NCBI GenBank assembly: GCA_002499085.1
Contig: DAKD01000019.1
Span: forward strand, 1 to 11,252
Length of the DNA stretch: 11,252 nt
From: Methanomassiliicoccales archaeon UBA280
GTDB lineage: Archaea; Thermoplasmatota; Thermoplasmata; SG8-5
Reading direction: 5' to 3'
Below are positions 6,424 through 11,252 of the stretch, piece by piece. Made by a program: the position numbers and the translations under genes. The notes under the pieces were generated by a model, which saw only the letters and a program-made list of their open reading frames with translations, made no database searches and was not told the origin of the DNA. Position 1 is the stretch's first letter. Each line of letters begins with the position of its first letter.

Positions 6424-9400
6424 TCAGATTACCCTTTTCTTCTTCACTGTTCTGGGCGGCTCAGCAGACTGAGTCGGCGTTTGGGATGCGGCAATCGACT
6501 GGCCGCAGTTGAAGCACATAACCGATCCGGGCGTCAGCATGGTCCCGCATCCCGGGCAGGGGAAGTCGCCCTCCGGCTGCTTGGGTTCCACGGGTCCGGG
6601 TTCAACGGAAGCCTCTTGGGCAGGACCTTTGTTCTGCTCGAGGATATGCCCGCAGTTGTAGCACATCACCGTGTCGCTGTCCAGCTGCGTTTTGCAGCCG
6701 GGACACAGTATCTGGCCATCGGGCAGGGGTTCGGGAGCATCCTGTTCAGCCACGGCAGGTTCGGGCTCTGATTCGGGGGTCCGCGATTCGGGTGCAGCAG
6801 GCTCGGGTGCGGTTTGGACCTGAGCAGGCTCCGGAGCAGGCACGGGCTCGGCCCTCTCTGGAATTGCTTCAAGTTTGGCCTCCTTTTCGGCGAGCGCCTT
6901 TTCCCTGGCCTCGACTGCCTCCATCTTGGCAGCGAGGTCGCTCCTCACCTTCTCGATTGTGGCTCTCTGGGTCTCGAGTTTCTGTCTTGCTGCTTCGGTC
7001 TCGGCCTCCTTGGCCGCAATAGCCATCTCGCGCTCAGCGAGCCGGGCTTTCGCTTCTGCATCCTCATCGCCTGCGCGCGACCTGGAGGATTCCAGTTCGG
7101 CCTTCAGACGCGATATGTCCGAGTCCCTCTCCTGAAGCTGCAGCCTCAGGCCTGCGGATTCTGATGATTCGGCTGCCTGGTTCGTAGCCAGTCCTGCCTT
7201 CTCGGCATCGAGCTTGCGCCCGGCCTCAGAAAGCTGGGCTTCCCTTTCTGAAAGTGATCTCTCCGATTCCGTGAGGCTGGATTCCCTCCCGGCCAGGGCG
7301 GATTTCATCTCCTCGAGTGCATTCTCCCTGGATTTCAAATCCATTTCGGCTTTCTCAAGCTCCGCTGCCTTTGCCGCGAGCGCAGCCCCCTGGACTGCAA
7401 GAGTCGACTGCAGGGCTGCAACCCCGTCCTGCGCCTGCCTGGAGTTCTCGTCAAGGCCCTGCTCGCGTGCCTGCACCGCTGCCTCGCGCTGGGCTATCTC
7501 CTGTTCTTTTTCAGCCAGAGCCGATTCCTTCTCCGAAAACTGGGCGCCGACAGTCTCAACTTGGGACGCGCGTTCCGCGATCTCGCTTTCTCTGGATGAG
7601 AGTAGGTTCTCCTTCTCGGAAAGTTGGATTTTAAGCGATTCGGCTGCCGATTCCCTGCCTGCGATCTCGGATTCTCTCGCCGCGAGCAGGCTCTCCCTCT
7701 CGGCAAGGCCCTTGTCCAGGCCCTCCTCGCGGGTGCGGACGTTGGCTTCCTGGCTGTCAAGCTCAGCCTTCTTGGAGTCCAGCGAAACCCGGGCCTCCGC
7801 AAGCTCCTCTTCGGCAGCTGTGAGTTCAGCCTTCAGGGCTTTGAACTCCCCCTCCCTGGCTTTGAGAGATTCCTCTGTATCGGCCAGCTTGGCCTCCCTC
7901 TCCATGACCGCGGTTTCCTTGGCCTCGATGTCCAGGGCTCTCTTTTCCGCCTCGGCTTTGGCCTTCCCGGACATTTCTTCCAGGGCGCTCTCCCTTTCCC
8001 TCAGGGATGATTCGGCCGCGGTTATCTGTTCCTGCCTCTGCTGAAGTTCCGCCTCCCTGGCAGGGATGTCGGCCAGCTTTCTTTCAAGGTCGGCCTGCTC
8101 CGCGGATATCCCGGACTCCTTGGCCGCAAGGAGGGCTTCGCGTTCCTGGACGGACGCCTCCCTGGCCAGGAGCTCGGAGTTCATCTTCTCGTTGAACCGC
8201 TCTGCCTCGGCTGCCTTCTCCTCCCTCGGGGCAATGGCATTCTCCTTCTCCGAAACGGACGCCTCCCTTTCGCCCAGCTGGGCTTCCAGCCGGCGCAGCG
8301 ACGCTTCGGCCTCGGCAAGGGCGCTTTCCCTTTCGCCGATGCCGGCTTCCTTCCCGGAGACTGCGGATTCGCGCCCGGCCAGGGTCTGCTCGGTTTCCCT
8401 GAGTGCGGATTCGGCAGATGCCAATTCGGCCCGCTGCCTCTCAAGCGATTCGGATTCCTCGGACAGCTTGGACTCCCTGGTGCCAAAGGAGCTTTCCTTC
8501 TCTGTCAGGGCGACCTCTTTCTCAGTCAACTGCGCCTCAAGCTGCCTCAGCGCGTCCTCGGCCTCGGTCAGGGCCTTTTCCCTGTTGTCGACCTGGCTCT
8601 CCTTCCCGGAAACAACGGACTCGCGTTCGGAGAGAGCCTGCTCTGTCTGTCTGAGAGCGGCCTCGGCCTCGTCGATCGCGGCTTTCTTGGACTCAACCTC
8701 GGATTTGAGCGGCTCGAGTGCCTCGCGGTCCCTGGCCAGCGCTTCGGTCGCGCTATTCAGGTCAGACTCTTTGTCTGCAACGGATGCCTCCCGGGACTCG
8801 ATATCCCGGACTCTGGCTCCGAGCGCCTCTTCCATTGAGGCAATATCAGATTCCCTCTTTGAGACCGAGTTCTCGCGCTCGGTGACCGATGCGGCCAATC
8901 CGGCGATCTCCTGCTCCCTCGATGATAATTTTGACTCTGATTCCGCAAGGGCTTTCTCCCTTGATTCCATGCCCGCGGATCTCTCCTCCAGCTCCGCATT
9001 TCTGCCCGAGATGGCATCCTCCCTCTCCGCCAGAGAGCTTTCCCGGCCTGCCAGGTCGGATTCCCTCTGGTCCAGCTCGGCTTTCCTGTTCTCGGACTCC
9101 GAGAGCATCTGCGACGCCCGGGCCTCCTTGTCCGCGGCATAGCGCTCTTTTTCGGCCAGGGAATTCTCACGGGTGTCCAAATCCGCCTGCCTTCCGTCCA
9201 AAGAGCTCTCTCTGGATGCAAGTCGGGATTCATTTTCCTCGACCCGACTGTTCAGTTCTGTTTCGCGTGCGGCAATCTCCGATATCCTGGCTTCGGCCTC
9301 CTCGGCCTTCCTGCCGAGCTCTTCCTCCCGGGAGGCGAGAGCGCTTTCCGCTTCCGAAACCTTCCGCTCTCTCTCTGCCAGCTCGGATTCCTTTGCTGAA

Positions 9401-9558
9401 AATGCTTCTGCCCTGGAATCGATTTCCGCGGCCCTGGATTCGAAAGCCTGCAGTTCGGACCTCAGCACATTCTCCTTCTCAAGAAGCGACTGCTCATGCT
9501 TTTTTATCCTCTCCAGATTTCCTATGAAATCGTCCCAGTGGGTACCCTCGTCCGCCAT
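6424..9558 (-). CDS. Large heptad-repeat coiled-coil protein with two C-terminal zinc ribbons
   Basis: This 1044-residue protein has no membrane helix or nucleotide-binding motif. Residues 10-895 are almost unbroken heptads of the form (R/K)E-x-x-L-x-x, for example RESDLAG RESSLAE REDAISG, rich in Glu, Ala, Ser and Arg. They predict a very long parallel or antiparallel coiled coil. A Pro/Glu-rich linker (about 897-951) leads to two zinc ribbons, CPGCKTQLDSDTVMCYNC (952-969) and CPGCGTMLTPGSVMCFNC (1001-1018). A basic tail, KKKRVI, follows. Residues 295-378 and 379-462 are a direct duplication. A structural or scaffold role with ribbon-mediated binding to protein or nucleic acid is inference; SMC/Rad50-like identity is unlikely because ATPase heads are missing. 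ATG 9558 is preferred to ATG 9570 because the TATA-like box at 9587-9595 would start the transcript near 9565. Confidence 0.85.
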   Translation of the reverse strand: MADEGTHWDDFIGNLERIKKHEQSLLEKENVLRSELQAFESRAAEIDSRAEAFSAKESELAERERKVSEAESALASREEELGRKAEEAEARISEIAARETELNSRVEENESRLASRESSLDGRQADLDTRENSLAEKERYAADKEARASQMLSESENRKAELDQRESDLAGRESSLAEREDAISGRNAELEERSAGMESREKALAESESKLSSREQEIAGLAASVTERENSVSKRESDIASMEEALGARVRDIESREASVADKESDLNSATEALARDREALEPLKSEVESKKAAIDEAEAALRQTEQALSERESVVSGKESQVDNREKALTEAEDALRQLEAQLTEKEVALTEKESSFGTRESKLSEESESLERQRAELASAESALRETEQTLAGRESAVSGKEAGIGERESALAEAEASLRRLEAQLGEREASVSEKENAIAPREEKAAEAERFNEKMNSELLAREASVQEREALLAAKESGISAEQADLERKLADIPAREAELQQRQEQITAAESSLRERESALEEMSGKAKAEAEKRALDIEAKETAVMEREAKLADTEESLKAREGEFKALKAELTAAEEELAEARVSLDSKKAELDSQEANVRTREEGLDKGLAERESLLAARESEIAGRESAAESLKIQLSEKENLLSSRESEIAERASQVETVGAQFSEKESALAEKEQEIAQREAAVQAREQGLDENSRQAQDGVAALQSTLAVQGAALAAKAAELEKAEMDLKSRENALEEMKSALAGRESSLTESERSLSEREAQLSEAGRKLDAEKAGLATNQAAESSESAGLRLQLQERDSDISRLKAELESSRSRAGDEDAEAKARLAEREMAIAAKEAETEAARQKLETQRATIEKVRSDLAAKMEAVEAREKALAEKEAKLEAIPERAEPVPAPEPAQVQTAPEPAAPESRTPESEPEPAVAEQDAPEPLPDGQILCPGCKTQLDSDTVMCYNCGHILEQNKGPAQEASVEPGPVEPKQPEGDFPCPGCGTMLTPGSVMCFNCGQSIAASQTPTQSAEPPRTVKKKRVI
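8173..8676 (-). repeat. 84-residue direct duplication within the coiled coil
   Basis: Two adjacent 252-base segments (8425-8676 and 8173-8424) encode residues 295-378 and 379-462. I count 42 identities in 84 by direct alignment, concentrated in the first 65 residues. The shared core runs ALR(Q/E)TEQ, RES-VSGKE, RE-AL-EAE, LR-LEAQL, E-E, EKE. The unit equals exactly 12 heptads, so the coiled-coil register is undisturbed. Confidence 0.75.
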
Positions 9559-9586
9559 GAAATGCCGCATAGAAATAACTTCATAT

Positions 9587-9595
9587 ATATATAAA
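9587..9595 (-). promoter_or_regulatory. TATA-like box of the coiled-coil gene
   Basis: TTTATATAT on the minus strand, continuing as an alternating TA run to about 9582, lies 30-37 bases before ATG 9558. It is flanked directly on its upstream side by one arm of the inverted repeat at 9596-9632. Confidence 0.6.
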
Positions 9596-9632
9596 CCCGT
9601 AATCCCATCGCCTCAAGTTTGCTGATTACGGG
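9596..9632. promoter_or_regulatory. Perfect 9-bp inverted repeat abutting the TATA box
   Basis: CCCGTAATC (9596-9604) and GATTACGGG (9624-9632) are perfect inverted copies separated by 19 bases, so arm centres are 28 bases apart, nearly three helical turns. The inner arm touches the TATA-like box and covers the expected BRE. A dimeric regulator could bind here and block or recruit TFB. On the plus strand the second arm is followed by AATTTTTTAATTGTTTTT, so a terminator for a plus-strand transcript is the alternative reading. Confidence 0.45.
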
Positions 9633-9865
9633 AATTTTTTAATTGTTTTTGCATATGTTTGCTCAATTATGGCGAATGCTTTTATCTCTATCCGAAGCCT
9701 TCGGCATTCGGAACTATTCAGTTGTCGCATTCACCGATTGCCATCAGATTGTTGTGAGCCGTATGGCACTCGATTTAGCTCGCATTTGTTGCCGTGCCAT
9801 TGTCGAACGCTTTGGATTTTGATGTTCGGAGTCGCGTTCAACTTTTGTTTGTCGACTTCTGTTTG
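9633..9865. other. Intergenic stretch with nested inverted repeats
   Basis: No credible gene lies here. The stretch is less GC-rich than the genes. It contains CGAATGC/GCATTCG (9673-9679 with 9704-9710), enclosing a CCGAA-GCC-TTCGG hairpin (9692-9704). It also contains ATGGCAC/GTGCCAT (9763-9769 with 9794-9800) and GAACGC/GCGTTC (9805-9810 with 9834-9839). All lie downstream of the mtnP stop on the minus strand and may form its 3' untranslated structure. Confidence 0.5.
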
Positions 9866-10618
9866 TCAACAATCGCATTTCCAGGCCGGAAGCCTTCTTG
9901 TGGCCTCCTCGATTATCAGAGATATTTTTCCGACATTGGCCGCCATCGTCTTCATGACCTCTTCCATGCTCACCGGCTTTTCTGCCCATACATCGTAGTC
10001 CGTGACCATGGCCAGGTTCGCGCAGCATATCCCGGCCTCCTTGGCCAGCTGCGCCTCCGGGACAAGGGTCATGCCGATGATGTCCGCGAAGTTCTTGAAC
10101 ATCCTTGACTCTGCCCGGGTGGAGAACCTGGGGCCCTCGATGCAGATGTAAGTGCCTTTCGGGTGATGGGGAATGGCATTGTCAGCACAAATCTCAGCCA
10201 GCATTTTTCTCAGGCCCTCGCAGAACGGGTCGGCCGTTGAAACATGCTCGACCTTGGGGCCGTCGAAGAATGTCAGTTCCCTTCTCTTGGTGAAGTCTAT
10301 GAACTGGTCGGATATCACGATCTCGCCGGGGGCATAGTCCTGCCTCAGGGAACCGACCGCGGAAGGGCATATCATGTATTTCACGCCCAGCTCCTTCATC
10401 GCCCAGATATTGGCCCTGTAGTTGATCCTGTGCGGGGGTATGGTGTGGCCCACCCCGTGCCTGGGGATGAAGAAAACCTCCGCCTCGCCTGACTTCCCGA
10501 TAACGAACGGCGCAGAGGGCTTCCCGTAGGGCGTGTCCATGGCCTTCCTTTCGACTTCCCTGAAGAACCCTGCGTCCGCGATTCCCGAGCCTCCGATTAT
10601 GCCAAGTTTGAGTGCCAT
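9866..10618 (-). CDS. mtnP: S-methyl-5'-thioadenosine phosphorylase
   Basis: This 250-residue cytoplasmic enzyme splits 5'-methylthioadenosine with phosphate into adenine and 5-methylthioribose-1-phosphate, recycling the by-product of polyamine synthesis. Family motifs in order are GGSG (9-12), PRHGVGH (52-58), PPHRINYRAN (61-70), AVGSL (87-91), EGPRFSTRAES (161-171), GMTLVPE (182-188) and MVTDYD (204-209). D207 and D209 in TDYD are the residues that select 6-aminopurines over guanine or hypoxanthine in MTAPs. The protein ends KCDC; a C-terminal CXC disulfide is known from thermophilic archaeal MTAPs. Length is normal for the family. Archaeal methylthioinosine phosphorylases are close relatives, so that substrate cannot be fully excluded. 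The gene stands alone with its own promoter. Confidence 0.93.
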   Translation of the reverse strand: MALKLGIIGGSGIADAGFFREVERKAMDTPYGKPSAPFVIGKSGEAEVFFIPRHGVGHTIPPHRINYRANIWAMKELGVKYMICPSAVGSLRQDYAPGEIVISDQFIDFTKRRELTFFDGPKVEHVSTADPFCEGLRKMLAEICADNAIPHHPKGTYICIEGPRFSTRAESRMFKNFADIIGMTLVPEAQLAKEAGICCANLAMVTDYDVWAEKPVSMEEVMKTMAANVGKISLIIEEATRRLPAWKCDC

Positions 10619-10621
10619 GAT

Positions 10622-10638
10622 ATTGCCGGAGTGGCAAT
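10622..10638. promoter_or_regulatory. Inverted repeat at the mtnP transcription start
   Basis: ATTGCC and GGCAAT form a perfect 6-bp inverted repeat with 5 bases between them. It ends 4 bases before the mtnP ATG and spans the transcript start predicted from the TATA-like box. It could be a repressor site or a short leader hairpin. Confidence 0.4.
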
Positions 10639-10648
10639 CTTCTAGGGC

Positions 10649-10657
10649 TATATGAAT
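10649..10657 (-). promoter_or_regulatory. TATA-like box of mtnP
   Basis: ATTCATATA on the minus strand is centred about 34 bases before ATG 10618. This places the transcript start near 10626 with a leader of about 8 bases. Confidence 0.45.
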
Positions 10658-10866
10658 TTGCCTTTAACGGCATCCGAACGCGGTTTGGAACGAAGGTTGG
10701 GTGCCGTGGCGCCTTGGGAGTTGGCCGGTGCCGGAGCCGGGGCGGGCGGATGGCGGGGGGCCCGTGCGCACACGAAAGGATGAGAATAATCGTCATCTGT
10801 GCAAGAGTACCTACATCGGGGGCCACTGGGAACGTTGGGTAAGGCCCCAATCCATGCCCTCACGCA

Positions 10867-10886
10867 ACGAATCGCCAGCGATTCGT
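10867..10886. repeat. Hairpin of the CGAATC/GATTCG type, copy 1
   Basis: ACGAATCGC and GCGATTCGT form a perfect 9-bp stem around CA. The apex region closely matches the second copy at 10979-11001; both contain CGAATC, a short A/C spacer and AGCGATTCG. Confidence 0.6.
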
Positions 10887-10978
10887 CTCGCTCGCATCGA
10901 TGCTAACAAATGCACCGGGGCTACGATGCTCGCAGGCACGGTTCCTATTGATGTTTTGCAATTGGTTTTGTCACACGG

Positions 10979-11001
10979 CATCGAATCCAAGCGATTCGAT
11001 G
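10979..11001. repeat. Hairpin of the CGAATC/GATTCG type, copy 2
   Basis: CATCGAATC and GATTCGATG form a perfect 9-bp stem with loop CAAGC. The core CGAATC..AGCGATTCG is shared with the hairpin at 10867-10886, about 112 bases away. Confidence 0.6.
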
Positions 11002-11069
11002 GCGAAACCCCGCCCTTCAGCCAACAAACTGTCATCACCAGGCGGGGTAAGCAACCGCAGTTGCGTCAC

Positions 11070-11090
11070 GGGCGAAGCAAAGCTTCGCCC
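11070..11090. repeat. Triloop hairpin GGGCGAAGC-AAA-GCTTCGCCC
   Basis: A perfect 9-bp stem closes an AAA triloop through C-G, the same loop class as the hairpins at 1-64. Its apex GCAAAGC also occurs in the hairpin at 19-35. Confidence 0.7.
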
Positions 11091-11137
11091 TGCCGTAAAA
11101 AAAGATGAGAATTTAATATGCTATTTTTTACATCACA

Positions 11138-11156
11138 GACGAGGCTTTGCCTCGTC
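11138..11156. repeat. Triloop hairpin GACGAGGC-TTT-GCCTCGTC
   Basis: A perfect 8-bp stem with loop TTT reads as GGC-AAA-GCC on the minus strand. That makes it a member of the same RAA triloop group in opposite orientation. It lies just after the AT-rich patch ending near 11133. Confidence 0.65.
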
Positions 11157-11181
11157 AGGGCATGATTGTCCAGGCCGGTGC

Positions 11182-11236
11182 GGGGGTGAAGGATGGGGGA
11201 GGTAGGATGCGGGGGTTCGGCGGGGCATCACGGGGG
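11182..11236 (+). other. Cluster of five G-runs
   Basis: Runs of four or five G start at 11182, 11195, 11211, 11222 and 11232, separated by 6-11 bases. The last four are close enough to consider a G-quadruplex on the plus strand, though loops are longer than in strong quadruplexes. Confidence 0.4.
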
Positions 11237-11252
11237 CCTCTCGGCGTTTGGA

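Larger units (their letters stand above)
10658..11252. other. Gene-poor flank with many hairpins
   Basis: I see no credible gene, tRNA or rRNA in this stretch. Open frames such as 10701-11108 (plus) and 10900-11205 (plus) read through perfect inverted repeats, have no family resemblance and lack start signals. Besides the hairpins listed separately, it holds a stem GATGA/TCATC extended by GCACA/TGTGC across a 6-base bulge (10768-10802). It also holds GGGGCC/GGCCCC (10819-10848), the palindrome GCATCGATGC (10894-10903), CCCCGCC/GGCGGGG (11008-11047) and GCAAC/GTTGC (11051-11064). An AT-rich patch at 11096-11133 with TTTAATATG could be a promoter for something beyond the window. Confidence 0.5.

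Noticed and set aside
7214..9142. Long plus-strand open frames (7214-8044 and 8066-9142) opposite the coiled-coil gene
   Set aside because: They are Ser/Ala/Leu/Arg-rich mirror images caused by the repetitive GAG/GCC-rich codons of the heptads, with no start signals or domain resemblance.
6424..9558. SMC, Rad50 or kinesin-like ATPase
   Set aside because: No Walker A, Walker B or signature motif is present anywhere in the protein.
9669..9998. 109-codon plus-strand frame entering the mtnP region
   Set aside because: Its second half is antisense to conserved mtnP codons and its first half covers inverted repeats in an intergenic gap.
10701..11108. 135-codon plus-strand frame in the right flank
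   Set aside because: It reads through several perfect hairpins, has erratic composition and no promoter or ribosome site.
11182..11252. Possible 5' domain of archaeal SRP (7S) RNA, suggested by GGGGGTTCGGCG
   Set aside because: The complementary C-run and GTAACC that should follow the loop are missing, and the sequence ends before the diagnostic domain.

Overview
The window looks like a piece of an archaeal chromosome. Most genes are preceded by a TATA-like A/T box centred about 26-30 bases before the start codon, with little or no leader and usually no Shine-Dalgarno site. One start inside an operon has a strong GGAGGTGA. The 5'-methylthioadenosine phosphorylase ends in a CXC motif, as several archaeal members of that family do. 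Coding DNA is GC-rich and the promoter gaps are AT-rich. A euryarchaeal lineage such as Thermoplasmatota (relatives of Methanomassiliicoccales) would fit, but that placement is inference and there is no rRNA or other taxonomic marker here.

Layout, left to right. Bases 1-94 are non-coding and carry three consecutive hairpins with RAA triloops. A minus-strand block follows: a membrane-anchored, sequon-rich surface protein (95-775), a YkgJ-type cysteine-cluster protein (820-1959), an ABC-2 type permease (1996-2871) and its ATPase (2861-3802). The ATPase and permease overlap and form one export unit; the cysteine-cluster gene follows 36 bases later. Divergent from the ATPase is a small three-helix membrane protein (3907-4272, plus). 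It converges with, and overlaps by 17 bases, a regulator made of two tandem winged-helix/RAM-like halves (4256-5329, minus). Divergent from the regulator is a secreted protein with two Ig-like (BsuPI-like) domains (5512-6279, plus), which ends in a strong hairpin plus T-tract terminator.

The centre of the window is a 1044-residue coiled-coil protein (6424-9558, minus). It is built almost wholly of heptads of the type (R/K)E-x-x-L-x-x, followed by a proline/glutamate-rich linker and two C-terminal CPxC/CxxC zinc ribbons. It contains an internal duplication of exactly 84 residues (12 heptads). Its promoter lies directly beside a perfect 9-bp inverted repeat. Next is mtnP (9866-10618, minus), a methylthioadenosine phosphorylase for methionine salvage and polyamine by-product recycling, with a palindrome at its predicted transcription start.

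From 10619 to 11252 I find no credible gene. The stretch is unusually rich in perfect short hairpins, several with the same AAA triloop seen at the left edge, and ends in a cluster of G-runs. No tRNA, rRNA, CRISPR array, transposase or complete mobile element is visible. The most unusual items are the large heptad/zinc-ribbon protein with its exact-heptad duplication, the family of triloop hairpins at both ends of the window, and a hairpin at 6370-6402 resembling the right end (omega-RNA 3' end) of IS200/IS605 elements with no TnpB nearby.
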